Both the position numbers and the translations under genes were made by a program. The notes under the pieces are model-generated. The model ran no database searches. It was given only the letters and a program-made list of their open reading frames with translations, and was not told the origin of the DNA. From positions 1-49,612 of the forward strand of contig CALZOU010000004.1 of the NCBI GenBank assembly GCA_945827805.1: a stretch of DNA of 49,612 bases. Direction: 5' to 3'. Within the stretch, counting starts at the first letter, position 1. Every line of letters begins with the position of its first letter. Below, in pieces: positions 16,754-25,463 of the stretch. Origin of the DNA: an uncultured Lachnospiraceae bacterium (GTDB taxonomy: Bacteria > Bacillota > Clostridia > Lachnospirales > Lachnospiraceae).

Positions 16754-17617
16754 ATGGCAATGACAATACAGTGGTATCCGGGACATATGACGAAGGCCAG
16801 AAGAATGATGCAGGAGGATATCAAGCTTATCGATCTGATCATTGAGCTGGTGGACGCCCGTGTGCCTTTGTCCAGCCGCAATCCGGATATTGATGAGCTG
16901 GGCAAAAACAAGGCCCGTCTGATCCTGTTAAATAAAGCGGATCTGGCTGACAGTGCAGCTAACGAAGCATGGGTGGCGTATTTCCAGAAACAGGGCTATA
17001 CCGTTCTTCAGGTGAATTCAAAAAATGGAACTGGGATCAAGGCCATCAGCCAGAAAGTACAGGAAGCCTGCCGGGAAAAGATTGAGAGAGACCGCAAACG
17101 CGGTATCAAGAATCGTCCGATCCGGGCTATGGTGGCCGGTATTCCCAATGTGGGCAAATCCACCTTTATCAATGCCTATGCCGGTAAAAACTGTGCCAAA
17201 ACAGGCAATAAACCCGGCGTGACCAAGGGAAAACAGTGGATCCGCATGGGCAAGGGCCTGGAACTTCTGGATACACCGGGTATTCTGTGGCCAAAATTCG
17301 AGGATCAGCAGGTGGGTATCCGTCTGGCCATGATCGGTTCCATCAATGAGAATATTCTGAATATAGAGGAACTGTCCCTTCTGGCTATTGATTTTCTGCG
17401 GGAAAACTATCCGGGTGCGATCAATCGGCAGTATGAAGTTGAAGAGGAAGCCCAAAAGCCTTTGGAAGTGCTGGAACGCATCGCCGAGAGAAGAAAATGT
17501 CTGGCAAAAGGCGGGGAATACGATTATGCTAAAACTGCGGCAATGTTTATGGACGATTTCCGCAATGGCCGTATCGGCCGTATTTCTCTGGAAAAGCCGG
17601 CGGAGGAAAATGAATGA
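16754..17617 (+). CDS. rbgA: Ribosome biogenesis GTPase RbgA/YlqF
   Basis: Circularly permuted GTPase needed for late 50S assembly. Motif order is permuted: G4 NKAD at residues 60-63 precedes G1 GIPNVGKST at 129-137 and G3 DTPGILWPKF. The N terminus QWYPGHMTKA is typical. It is 287 residues long and overlaps rnhB by 4 bp (ATGA), so translation is coupled. Confidence 0.97.
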   Translation: MAMTIQWYPGHMTKARRMMQEDIKLIDLIIELVDARVPLSSRNPDIDELGKNKARLILLNKADLADSAANEAWVAYFQKQGYTVLQVNSKNGTGIKAISQKVQEACREKIERDRKRGIKNRPIRAMVAGIPNVGKSTFINAYAGKNCAKTGNKPGVTKGKQWIRMGKGLELLDTPGILWPKFEDQQVGIRLAMIGSINENILNIEELSLLAIDFLRENYPGAINRQYEVEEEAQKPLEVLERIAERRKCLAKGGEYDYAKTAAMFMDDFRNGRIGRISLEKPAEENE

Positions 17618-18369
17618 AAAGCATCAGTGAGATAAAAGAGGAGTTCAGTACGGCACAGTTGTCGCAGCTTGCCGGGCTTATGCGTCAGTATGCGGATGAT
17701 CCGCGAAACGGTGTACAGAAGCTTCTGGCAAAGGCACAGAAGGATCTGGATAAACTGGAGACTGAGAGAAACCGCACTGAGGCTATGAAAGTTTATGAAA
17801 AGCAGTACAGAGACTGTGGTGTGATCTGCGGTATCGATGAGGTGGGGCGTGGTCCACTGGCCGGTCCGGTGGTAGCCTGCGCAGTGATCCTGCCTGAGGA
17901 TGAGGAAATCCTGTATCTGAACGATTCCAAGCAGCTGTCGGCGAAAAAAAGAGATGAACTTTACGATGTGATCTGCGAAAAGGCAGTTTCCATTGGCATC
18001 GGTATCGTGGGACCGGAGAGGATTGATGAGATCAATATTCTCCAGGCTACTTACGAAGCTATGCGCCAGGCTGTAAGTAAGCTTACTCCCCAGCCGGATG
18101 TACTCCTGAATGATGCTGTGACGATCCCCGGGCTTTCCATGAAACAGGTACCGATCATAAAAGGAGATGCCAAAAGTGTGTCCATCGCAGCCGCCAGTAT
18201 TGTGGCTAAGGTGACCAGAGACCGTATGATGGTAGAATACGACAGTGTATATCCGGGATATGATTTTGCATCAAATAAGGGATATGGCTCTGCGGCTCAC
18301 ATTGCGGCACTGAAAGAGAAAGGCCCCACAGAGATCCATCGCAGAAGCTTTATCGGTAATTTTATATAA
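17614..18369 (+). CDS. rnhB: Ribonuclease HII
   Basis: Removes RNA from RNA-DNA hybrids, including single ribonucleotides in DNA. The catalytic start CGIDEVGRGPLAGPVVA (about residues 72-88) supplies the DE pair Asp75-Glu76; DAVTIPG and SIAAASIVAKVTRD follow. A helical N-terminal extension of about 70 residues precedes the domain, as in many Firmicute enzymes. Length is 251 residues. Confidence 0.97.
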   Translation: MKSISEIKEEFSTAQLSQLAGLMRQYADDPRNGVQKLLAKAQKDLDKLETERNRTEAMKVYEKQYRDCGVICGIDEVGRGPLAGPVVACAVILPEDEEILYLNDSKQLSAKKRDELYDVICEKAVSIGIGIVGPERIDEINILQATYEAMRQAVSKLTPQPDVLLNDAVTIPGLSMKQVPIIKGDAKSVSIAAASIVAKVTRDRMMVEYDSVYPGYDFASNKGYGSAAHIAALKEKGPTEIHRRSFIGNFI

Positions 18370-18382
18370 AAAGAGGAAAAAC

Positions 18383-18742
18383 ATGAATAAGAGATCTTTG
18401 GGAACAGCCTGGGAAGAGCAGGCAGCAGAATTCCTGAAGAGAGAGGGCTGCGAGATCCTGGAAAGGAACTTTCGCGGCAGACGTGGGGAAATCGACCTGA
18501 TCGTCCGGGACGGACGGTATCTGGTCTTTGTAGAAGTAAAATACAGAAAAAACGCGGACAGCGGCTTCCCGGAGGAAGCAGTGGATTACCGCAAACAGCG
18601 GATCATCAGTCGCGTGGCGCAGGAATATCTACTGAAAAAGCGGCTTTCAGAGACGACACCATGCCGGTTTGATGTAGTAGCTATCTGCGGTGAGCGTGTC
18701 CGCCATATCAAAAATGCTTTTGAATATGCAACGGGATGGTAG
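18383..18742 (+). CDS. yraN: YraN/UPF0102 family nuclease-like protein
   Basis: A 119-residue protein of the UPF0102 family with an endonuclease-like fold related to Holliday-junction resolvases. The conserved core is GEIDLIVRDGRYLVFVEVKYR, with the E-x-D and E-V-K positions of the PD-(D/E)XK type, although this pattern is written here as one stretch only to its key residues. The function is not established. It follows rnhB by 13 bp, its usual neighbour. The last gene of the cluster before the repeat at 18763. Confidence 0.9.
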   Translation: MNKRSLGTAWEEQAAEFLKREGCEILERNFRGRRGEIDLIVRDGRYLVFVEVKYRKNADSGFPEEAVDYRKQRIISRVAQEYLLKKRLSETTPCRFDVVAICGERVRHIKNAFEYATGW

Positions 18743-18762
18743 CCGAAAATGAAAGAACAACG

Positions 18763-18896
18763 GTAACTGTTCAGGACAGGCCGTATCACTTGCTGATGAG
18801 GCCGTAAGAACATGATTCGGTTGTGAGCAAATCCCTTCGGCGCAGCCGATTTTCATGGGTTTGCGAATCATATCTGAGAAGGTACTGAACAGATAC
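18763..18896 (+). ncRNA. Structured intergenic RNA candidate, copy A
   Basis: A 134-nt segment between yraN and pgeF. Outer ends GTAACTGTTCAG and CTGAACAGATAC pair at 11 of 12 positions. Inside, AC(A)GGCC pairs with GGCCGT (18776-18805) around a loop holding ACTTGCTGATGA. A long arm follows: ATGATTC with GAATCAT, GCAAA/CCC with GGG/TTTGC, an asymmetric GTTGTGA-type bulge, and a TCGGC-GCA-GCCGA tip. Copy B at 40185 keeps the fold with compensating changes. The family is not recognised. Confidence 0.75.
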
Positions 18897-18922
18897 AAAC
18901 GATGGCGAAAAAGGCGGAAATG

Positions 18923-19768
18923 ATGAACTGGAAAAATGACACAGAACCCAAAATGAATATACACAAAAATGATACAGGTGTGGAATGGCTGACTTATCCG
19001 GCTTTTGATGCTTATGGCGAGATCGTTCATGGCTTTTCTACCCGCAAAGGCGGCGTAAGTGCAGGATTTCTCGGCGAGATGAACTTAAGCTTTTCCCGGG
19101 GAGACAATCCGGAAAACGTAAAAGAAAATTACCGCCGCATGGCAGAAGCTCTGGGTATCCGTCCGGAACAGATCGTCTGCAGCGACCAGACCCATACAAA
19201 TAATGTACGCATAGCGGACAGCTCCCATTGCGGAGAAGGCGTAACCCGTCCAAAAACCTGGACAGACGTGGATGGCCTCGTGACAGACGAACGCGGTGTG
19301 GCACTCTGTACATCTTTCGCTGATTGCGTGCCCCTGTACTTTTACGACCCCGTACACCACGCCATCGGCCTGTCCCACTCCGGCTGGAGAGGCACCGTAG
19401 GACAGATCGGAGCCGTAACCCTGGAAACCATGCACAGAGAATACCATACCGACCCGGCCGACGTCCTGGCCGCCATCGGTCCCTCCATCTGCCAGGACTG
19501 CTACGAAGTCAGCGAAGACGTAATCCTGGAATTTCAGAAAGCATATCAAAAAGAAGAGTGGAGCAGCCTGTATTATGCCAAACAAAACGGTAAATACCAG
19601 CTGAACCTATGGGAGGCATGCCGGTATACTCTTTTACAGGCAGGCATTTTACCGGAGCATCTGTCCATGCCCAATCTGTGTACCTGCTGCAATCCGGAGT
19701 ACCTCCATTCCCACCGCGCCTCCCATGGCAAGCGAGGGAATCTCAACGCATTTCTGATGCTGAAATAA
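18923..19768 (+). CDS. pgeF: PgeF/YfiH family purine nucleoside-cleaving enzyme
   Basis: Member of the YfiH/DUF152 family, once called laccase or polyphenol oxidase, now linked to purine nucleoside phosphorolysis/adenosine deamination and to removal of a mis-made peptidoglycan precursor. Metal and active-site residues are in SDQTHTNNV, SFADCVPLYFYD, GLSHSGWRGT and HSHRASHGKRG. I prefer ATG 18923, five bases after AAGGCGG; ATG 18902 and 18920 are also in frame. The start lies 27 bp after copy A of the structured repeat. From about 19290 on, third codon positions turn C/A-rich, unlike the first third. It converges on prs. Confidence 0.9.
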   Translation: MNWKNDTEPKMNIHKNDTGVEWLTYPAFDAYGEIVHGFSTRKGGVSAGFLGEMNLSFSRGDNPENVKENYRRMAEALGIRPEQIVCSDQTHTNNVRIADSSHCGEGVTRPKTWTDVDGLVTDERGVALCTSFADCVPLYFYDPVHHAIGLSHSGWRGTVGQIGAVTLETMHREYHTDPADVLAAIGPSICQDCYEVSEDVILEFQKAYQKEEWSSLYYAKQNGKYQLNLWEACRYTLLQAGILPEHLSMPNLCTCCNPEYLHSHRASHGKRGNLNAFLMLK

Positions 19769-19778
19769 ACGTAGATCA

Positions 19779-19929
19779 GGGGGCCGCTGGGATATGCGGT
19801 CTCTTTGTATGTATGCAAACTTCACGCGACTTTAGCGAGCACGACTCCGAGACTACAGGCTCGGAGCGAGCGCAGCAGGAGCGAGAAGCTTGCATACATA
19901 CAAAGAGACCGCATATCCCAGCGGCCCCC
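19779..19929. repeat. Conserved-loop long hairpin element, copy A
   Basis: A perfect 40-bp inverted repeat (19779-19818 with 19890-19929) encloses a 71-nt loop. The loop contains a 58-nt core (19825-19882), and in it a 7-bp hairpin CTCCGAG/CTCGGAG around ACTACAGG. Copy B at 41575 shares 55 of 58 core bases in inverted orientation, but has different outer arms. It fills the convergent junction pgeF-prs. There is no T-run on either side. Confidence 0.95.
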
Positions 19930-19949
19930 TTACACAACCTAAATTATTA

Positions 19950-21122
19950 TCACCGATGCTTAGCCAACAACTGATTAATCTTATCCGTAGTAGACCGCAC
20001 CTTCTCAACCGAAACATCATGATTCAGAATATCCATAATGCTTGCCACATATTTCCCCATCTTCGCCGGCTCATAATAAGGTCTGGAAAGCAGCTCCTCC
20101 GGACGGTAATTCAGGTCAGTAGTGATAACCTTGGTAATATATCCTTTCTCATAATATTCATCAAACTTGGCCAGACCATCCGTAAACAGACCAAAAGTAG
20201 TACAAACAAAAATACGGTTAGCCTTTCTCTCCTTAAGCTGCTTGGCCACATCCAGCATACTTTCACCGGAAGAGATCATATCATCGATCACGATACAATC
20301 CTTACCTTCCACAGAATCACCCAGGAATTCATGAGCTACGATAGGATTCTTGCCATTGATAATGGTAGAGTAATCACGTCGTTTGTAGAACATACCCATA
20401 TCCACACCAAGAATATTGGAAAAATATACGGCACGGTTCATGGCACCCTCGTCCGGGGAGATGCACATCAGATGTTCATTGTCCAGCTTCAGATCCGGAA
20501 CGGAGCGAAGCAGAGCCTTTAAGAACTGATATGTCGGCATAAAGTTATCAAAACCATTCAGCGGGATCGCATTCATTACACGCGGATCATGCGCGTCAAA
20601 AGTAATGATATTTTCAACACCCATGCTGATCAGCTCCTGCAGTGCAGCGGCACAGTCCAGAGACTCACGGGAAGAACGCTTATGCTGACGACCCTCGTAC
20701 AGGAAAGGCATGATCACATTGATACGATGGGCCTTACCGGTAGCTGCCTGGATGATACGCTTCAGATCCTGAAAATGATCATCCGGTGACATATGATTGA
20801 CATAAGGACCGATCTTATAGGTGGGTGTATAGTTGCTGATATCTACCATGATAAACAGGTCGGCACCGCGTATCGAAGCATTGATCTTTCCTTTGGCTTC
20901 ACCAGTACCAAAACGGGGGCACTCTGCATCTACAAGGAAAGTATCCTCTACGTAGCCGGACCAGGTCACGTTGTTGTGGTCAGTTCTTTTTTCCGCCATT
21001 TCTTTACGGAAAGATACTAGATAATCATTAACGGTATTGCCAAGCTCAGTACAGCCTTTCAGAGCGATGATCTTGATCGGGGCAACGGGAATGGAACACT
21101 CGAGTAAATCTAAATTCGCCAT
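19950..21122 (-). CDS. prs: Ribose-phosphate pyrophosphokinase
   Basis: Makes PRPP from ribose 5-phosphate and ATP for nucleotide, histidine and tryptophan synthesis. The PRPP loop CIVIDDMISSGES and the DAHDPR metal site are present. At 390 residues it is longer than the usual enzyme of about 315, with an extra N-terminal region and a C-terminal tail, a form I associate with Clostridia. GGAGG lies before the start. It is the only gene on this strand between 0 and 41 kb, monocistronic, with its own promoter and the long hairpin 20 bp past its stop. Confidence 0.93.
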   Translation of the reverse strand: MANLDLLECSIPVAPIKIIALKGCTELGNTVNDYLVSFRKEMAEKRTDHNNVTWSGYVEDTFLVDAECPRFGTGEAKGKINASIRGADLFIMVDISNYTPTYKIGPYVNHMSPDDHFQDLKRIIQAATGKAHRINVIMPFLYEGRQHKRSSRESLDCAAALQELISMGVENIITFDAHDPRVMNAIPLNGFDNFMPTYQFLKALLRSVPDLKLDNEHLMCISPDEGAMNRAVYFSNILGVDMGMFYKRRDYSTIINGKNPIVAHEFLGDSVEGKDCIVIDDMISSGESMLDVAKQLKERKANRIFVCTTFGLFTDGLAKFDEYYEKGYITKVITTDLNYRPEELLSRPYYEPAKMGKYVASIMDILNHDVSVEKVRSTTDKINQLLAKHR

Positions 21123-21167
21123 TACAAACCTCCATTAATCTGTTTATGTTCATAAGAATTCAAGATA

Positions 21168-21196
21168 GTTATAGCATTCAAAAAAATATGCGTCAA
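21168..21196 (-). promoter_or_regulatory. Promoter of prs
   Basis: On the minus strand TTGACG (21191-21196) and TATAAC (21168-21173) are 17 bp apart, reading toward prs. Confidence 0.8.
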
Positions 21197-21264
21197 CAAA
21201 TTACTTGAGAAAAAACAAAAATAATAGCGAAAAAATGTACAAAAAAGAATCCTGCAAATGCCCG

Positions 21265-21293
21265 TTGCATTTTCGGCCCAGTCTTGCTATCAT
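21265..21293 (+). promoter_or_regulatory. Promoter of the DUF512-der-plsY operon
   Basis: TTGCAT (21265-21270) and TATCAT (21288-21293) with a 17-bp spacer. An AAATGC/GCATTT inverted repeat overlaps the -35 box. Confidence 0.7.
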
Positions 21294-21323
21294 AAAAAGA
21301 ACGCTTTGACAGGAGGGAAGAGT

Positions 21324-22700
21324 ATGCAAAAGCATGTGATAGGTGCGGTAGCCGAAGGCAGTATTGCCGATGAGCTGGAGATTGAGCCGGGAGATGAGCT
21401 TGTTTCCATCAATGGTAAAACCATAGAAGACGTATTTGATTATCATTATCTGACAAACGATGAGTACCTGACCATGCTGGTGAAAAAAGCGGACGGTGAG
21501 GAATGGGAGCTGGAGATCGAAAAGGATCTGGAAGAGGACCTGGGAATTACCTTTGTCAACAGTCTCATGGACGAGTACCGGTCCTGCCGGAACAAGTGCA
21601 TGTTCTGCTTTATCGACCAGATGCCTCCAGGTATGCGGGAAACTCTGTATTTTAAGGATGACGATTCCCGGTTGTCTTTTTTACAGGGCAATTATGTGAC
21701 ATTGACCAATATGAGCGATCATGATATTGACCGGATCATCTATTATCATCTGGCACCCATAAATATTTCTTTCCATACCACGAACCCTGAGCTTCGCTGC
21801 AAAATGCTGCATAACCGGTTTGCCGGAGACGTTTTTGACAAGATACGCCGACTGGCTGATGCCGGCATCGAATTGAATGGTCAGATCGTTCTCTGTAAAG
21901 GTATCAATGACGGACAGGAACTGGAGAGAACATTAAAGGATTTTGAGGTTTATATGCCTTCGTTACAGAGTGTGTCCATTGTGCCTGTAGGTTTGACAAA
22001 ATACAGAGAAGGCCTGTATCCGCTGGAACCTTTTACGACGGAAGATGCAAAGACTGTGATCGATCAGGTGGAGAGATGGCAGCAGTATTATATGGAAAAA
22101 ACAGGGACGCACAGAGTACACTGCAGTGATGAGTGGTATCTTCTGGCGGGAAGAGAACTGCCGCAAGGCGACCGTTACGATGGATATCCACAGCTGGAAA
22201 ACGGTGTGGGCATGCTGAGCCTTTTAGAGGAAGAAGTACAGGAGGCGCTGAAAGAGTCGGATAAAACAGCAGAGGCCGGAACAGTGACCATCGCTACCGG
22301 ATATCTGGCAGCCCCCTGGATAAAAAAACTTGCAGAAAAAATCATGACAGTGTACGATGGGGTTAAGATCGAAGTGATGGCCATCAGAAATGATTTCTTC
22401 GGAGAAAAAATCACGGTGTCCGGCCTGATCACCGGACAGGATCTGAAAAAACAGCTGCAGGGCAAAGCGCTCGGAGAAAGGCTGATCCTTCCCTGCAATA
22501 TGCTGAGAGCTGGAGAAAATGTATTTCTTGATGATATGACAGTAGAGCAGCTGGAACAGGCTCTGGGAACTCCCATTGCTGTAGCAGATGCCGGCGGAGG
22601 AGATCTGGTAAAAACCATCCTGCATAGAAATAAAGTAGAGAAACATAAAAGGAGACAACTGTATGAGCAAACCGATAGTAGCAATTGTAGGACGTCCTAA
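21324..22700 (+). CDS. DUF512 family radical-SAM-like iron-sulfur protein
   Basis: A 458-residue protein with a PDZ-like N terminus ([18 protein letters not shown]), then Cys88-x3-Cys92-x2-Cys95, the radical-SAM cluster motif, and a C-terminal DUF512 domain ([15 protein letters not shown]). The family is widespread in Clostridia and Cyanobacteria and its substrate is unknown. The start is ATG 21324 after AGGAGGG. The 3' end overlaps der by 38 bp, and it is regularly found beside der, which hints at a role in ribosome or RNA modification; that is inference. Confidence 0.88.
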   Translation: MQKHVIGAVAEGSIADELEIEPGDELVSINGKTIEDVFDYHYLTNDEYLTMLVKKADGEEWELEIEKDLEEDLGITFVNSLMDEYRSCRNKCMFCFIDQMPPGMRETLYFKDDDSRLSFLQGNYVTLTNMSDHDIDRIIYYHLAPINISFHTTNPELRCKMLHNRFAGDVFDKIRRLADAGIELNGQIVLCKGINDGQELERTLKDFEVYMPSLQSVSIVPVGLTKYREGLYPLEPFTTEDAKTVIDQVERWQQYYMEKTGTHRVHCSDEWYLLAGRELPQGDRYDGYPQLENGVGMLSLLEEEVQEALKESDKTAEAGTVTIATGYLAAPWIKKLAEKIMTVYDGVKIEVMAIRNDFFGEKITVSGLITGQDLKKQLQGKALGERLILPCNMLRAGENVFLDDMTVEQLEQALGTPIAVADAGGGDLVKTILHRNKVEKHKRRQLYEQTDSSNCRTS

Positions 22701-23988
22701 TGTAGGTAAGTCTACATTGTTTAATGCTTTGGCCGGTGAGAACATTTCTATTGTAAAAGATACGCCAGGTGTGACCCGTGACCGTATTTATGCAGATGTG
22801 ACCTGGCTGAATTATTCGTTTACCATGGTGGATACGGGCGGTATCGAACCGGAAAGCCGGGACGTGATCATTTCTCAGATGAGAGAACAGGCGCAGATAG
22901 CCATTGATACGGCGGACGTGATCATTTTTATGGTGGATGTACGTCAGGGACTGCAGGATTCGGATGCAAAGGTAGCGGACATGCTGCGCCGCAGTGCCAA
23001 GCCGGTGATCCTGGCAGTAAACAAAGTGGATAATTTTGAAAAATTCCTGATGGATACCTATGAATTTTACAATCTGGGCATGGGCGATCCGGTGCCGATC
23101 TCTTCTTCCGGAAGACTGGGTATCGGTGATCTTCTGGACGAGGTGGTCAAGCATTTTCCGCCTCAGCAGGAACAGAACGAAGATGATGATATTCCGAGAA
23201 TTGCTATCGTTGGTAAACCTAATGTGGGCAAATCTTCCATCGTCAACAAGCTGACCGGAAACAGCCGGGCTATCGTTTCGGATATTGCCGGTACCACCAG
23301 AGATGCCATTGATTCCAAAGTCAAGGTAAATGGCAGAGAATATATCCTGATCGATACTGCCGGGCTTCGCAGAAAAAACAAGATCAAAGAAGAACTGGAA
23401 CGATACAGCATTGTGCGTACGGTAAGTGCTGTGGAAAAGGCTGATATCGTTGTTCTGGTCATCGATGCCGTGGAAGGTGTGACAGAGCAGGATGCCAAGA
23501 TCGCTGGTATTGCCCACGAGAGAGGAAAGGGCATCATTGTGGCGGTCAATAAATGGGATGCCATTGAAAAGAACAATAAAACGCTCAACGAGTTTACGGC
23601 AAAAGTCCGTAATACGCTTTCTTTTATGCCTTATGCGGAGATCCTTTTTGTATCGGCCCAGACAGGCCAGCGCCTTCCGAAACTTTTTGAGACCATTGAC
23701 ATGGTGCTGGAAAATCAGAGCATGCGTATCCAGACGGGTGTACTCAATGAAATTCTTACAGAGGCCGTGGCCATGCAGCAGCCCCCGTCAGACAGAGGCC
23801 GACGTCTGAAGATATTCTATATGACGCAGGTGGCTGTAAAACCGCCGACTTTTGTTATTTTTGTCAATGACAAAGAGCTGATGCATTTTTCCTATACCAG
23901 ATACCTGGAAAATCAGATCCGTGAGGCTTTTGGTTTCAGAGGAACATCACTGAAGTTTATCGTAAGAGAGAGAAAGGATAAGGAATAA
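22663..23988 (+). CDS. der: Ribosome biogenesis GTPase Der
   Basis: Double GTPase needed for 50S assembly. The first G1 GRPNVGKST is at residues 10-18 and the second GKPNVGKSS at 184-192; DTGG and DTAGLRRK are the G3 motifs and NKVD/NKWD the G4 motifs. A KH-like C-terminal domain follows ([11 protein letters not shown]-like ending). Length is 441 residues. The gene starts inside the DUF512 gene with its own AAGGAG, and plsY starts 4 bp after its stop. Confidence 0.98.
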   Translation: MSKPIVAIVGRPNVGKSTLFNALAGENISIVKDTPGVTRDRIYADVTWLNYSFTMVDTGGIEPESRDVIISQMREQAQIAIDTADVIIFMVDVRQGLQDSDAKVADMLRRSAKPVILAVNKVDNFEKFLMDTYEFYNLGMGDPVPISSSGRLGIGDLLDEVVKHFPPQQEQNEDDDIPRIAIVGKPNVGKSSIVNKLTGNSRAIVSDIAGTTRDAIDSKVKVNGREYILIDTAGLRRKNKIKEELERYSIVRTVSAVEKADIVVLVIDAVEGVTEQDAKIAGIAHERGKGIIVAVNKWDAIEKNNKTLNEFTAKVRNTLSFMPYAEILFVSAQTGQRLPKLFETIDMVLENQSMRIQTGVLNEILTEAVAMQQPPSDRGRRLKIFYMTQVAVKPPTFVIFVNDKELMHFSYTRYLENQIREAFGFRGTSLKFIVRERKDKE

Positions 23989-23992
23989 ACAT

Positions 23993-24649
23993 ATGCTGGT
24001 ACGTTTGTTGTGTCTGGTCATTGGCTATGCTTTTGGTCTTGTGCAGACCGCCTATATCATTGGCAGACTGCACGGCATTGATATCCGCGAACATGGCAGC
24101 GGCAATGCGGGAACCACCAATGCCATGCGCACCATGGGAAGAAAAGCCGGTGCCATGACACTTGTAGGTGATATGCTGAAATGTATACTTGCATCGCTGG
24201 TAGCAAGACTCCTGTTTGGAGGATCCCATCCGGATATGCTGCCTTTGTTATGTGCCTATGCCGCGGCGGGAGCTATCCTGGGACATAATTTTCCGTTTTA
24301 TCTGAAGTTTAAAGGCGGAAAGGGCATCGCCTGTACTGTCGGTCTTGTATTCTGCCTCAGCTGGCAGGTTGGACTTGTGGTCATGGTGGAGTTTTTTCTG
24401 ATCTTCTTTACGACCCACTATGTGTCTCTGGGATCTACACTGTGTTATGTGCTGTTTCTTGTCCAGACGATCGTCTTTGGCCAGATGGGCGGATTCAGAA
24501 TGTCACAGGTACATCTGAATGAACTGTACATTGTGCTGGCCGCGCTGACTTTTATGGCTCTGTACCGTCACAGAGCAAACATAAAACGTCTGATGTCCGG
24601 AACGGAAAGCAAGATCTATCTTTCAAAAAAACATAAAAAAACTGTATGA
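23993..24649 (+). CDS. plsY: Acyl-phosphate:glycerol-3-phosphate acyltransferase PlsY
   Basis: Membrane enzyme that transfers the acyl group from acyl phosphate (made by PlsX, 4090) to glycerol 3-phosphate. About five hydrophobic segments are visible. The three conserved loops appear as EHGSGNAGTTNAMRTMG, HNFPFYLKFKGGKGIA and a C-terminal HRANIKRL. Length is 218 residues. In many Firmicutes der-plsY are followed by gpsA; here gpsA is absent and the unit ends. Confidence 0.96.
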   Translation: MLVRLLCLVIGYAFGLVQTAYIIGRLHGIDIREHGSGNAGTTNAMRTMGRKAGAMTLVGDMLKCILASLVARLLFGGSHPDMLPLLCAYAAAGAILGHNFPFYLKFKGGKGIACTVGLVFCLSWQVGLVVMVEFFLIFFTTHYVSLGSTLCYVLFLVQTIVFGQMGGFRMSQVHLNELYIVLAALTFMALYRHRANIKRLMSGTESKIYLSKKHKKTV

Positions 24650-24822
24650 TCATGGAGCAGGCCGTTCGAAAAGAAATGGCCCGCTTCATTTCGCTTTCTA
24701 AAGAATACACGGCATGGAGCGGCAGGGCAATCTTGCACGATAAAATAAGGTATACTGTGCCAAGGATTGTGGTTTTTGGTAAAACTGAACTGATTTTTGT
24801 ACAAATATTGTGGTAGATTTGA

Positions 24823-24851
24823 TTGATTCGCGGCTAAAGGTTTGTTATAAT
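24823..24851 (+). promoter_or_regulatory. Probable main promoter of the Wood-Ljungdahl operon
   Basis: TTGATT (24823-24828) and TATAAT (24846-24851) with a 17-bp spacer, 48 bp before the first gene. No further promoter of this quality was seen until 38351, so it may serve about 11 kb up to the terminator at 35509. Confidence 0.75.
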
Positions 24852-24898
24852 CAGATATATTGATAAAATTGTGTCAAGACTGTAAAGGAGATAATGAT

Positions 24899-25228
24899 AT
24901 GCACATGGTTCAGGATGAAAACGGACAGATGGTGCATCACGGTCACGATGCATGCGGGCAGCCGGGACATCAGTGCACAGGCTGTCAGAGTGCCGGTGAA
25001 TGCGGTGAGCATGATCCGAAAAAGGAAGCCATGGCTCTGGTAAAGTATATGCTGCAGCACAATCAGCAGCATGCTCTGGAGCTGGAGCGCCTGGCAGCAA
25101 ATCTGGATAAACTGGATATGCATGATGTGGCAGAACAGCTCAGAGCGGCCGTGTCCGAATTTCAAAAAGGAAATCTGCGTCTCAGTCTGGCGTCTTCGCT
25201 GGCTGCGGAGCATGTGAAGGAGGTATAA
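24899..25228 (+). CDS. His/Cys-rich small protein preceding cooT
   Basis: A 109-residue protein I do not recognise. The first 40 residues hold Cys19, Cys26, Cys29, Cys35 and His2, 13, 14, 16, 24, 38, a likely metal site. The rest (about 40-109) is predicted helical, with many Leu, Ala, His and Gln. The start is ATG 24899 after AAGGAG. It is the first gene of the CODH/ACS operon and ends 2 bp before cooT, a nickel-binding family. A role in nickel binding or delivery is therefore plausible, but inferred from position and residue content only. Confidence 0.8.
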   Translation: MHMVQDENGQMVHHGHDACGQPGHQCTGCQSAGECGEHDPKKEAMALVKYMLQHNQQHALELERLAANLDKLDMHDVAEQLRAAVSEFQKGNLRLSLASSLAAEHVKEV

Positions 25229-25230
25229 GT

Positions 25231-25413
25231 ATGTGTCTTGCAACGGCATACAAAGAAAGTGACAATACAGTAATCTGCAGGAACATCAGCCGTATCGATG
25301 TAAAGGATGATCAGCTGATCATCCGTGATATTCTTGGTGACGAAAAAGTAATTACCGGAAAACTTCTCATGGTTGATCTTGCAAACAGTGTTGTCAAGAT
25401 CCAGTGTGATTAA
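25231..25413 (+). CDS. cooT: CooT family nickel-binding protein
   Basis: A 60-residue protein beginning MCLATAYK. CooT of Rhodospirillum rubrum is a small dimeric Ni(II)-binding protein that uses Cys2 and helps CODH maturation; Cys2 is present here. The remainder is a beta-rich fold (ISRIDVKDDQLIIRD). It sits between the His/Cys-rich protein and metF, a few kb before cooS, consistent with nickel supply to the CODH C-cluster and the ACS A-cluster. Confidence 0.88.
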   Translation: MCLATAYKESDNTVICRNISRIDVKDDQLIIRDILGDEKVITGKLLMVDLANSVVKIQCD

Positions 25414-25463
25414 GTTTATACAAAGAAACATAACAAATATTAAAGAAGCGGAGGAACAACTCT

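Noticed and set aside
18790-18812. Hammerhead-like CTGATGAG...GTAAG in structured repeat copy A
   Set aside because: The stem II bases do not pair (GCC against GAA), the conserved GAAA is missing at the right place, and copy B has TTGATGAG with equally unpaired flanks.
19609-20522. Open frames running through the long-hairpin element (with RDFSEHDSETTGSERAQ-like peptide)
   Set aside because: They continue from neighbouring genes' antisense or shifted frames, have no ribosome sites, and the element's palindromic arms explain the openness; the same peptide in copy B reflects DNA-level conservation of the core.
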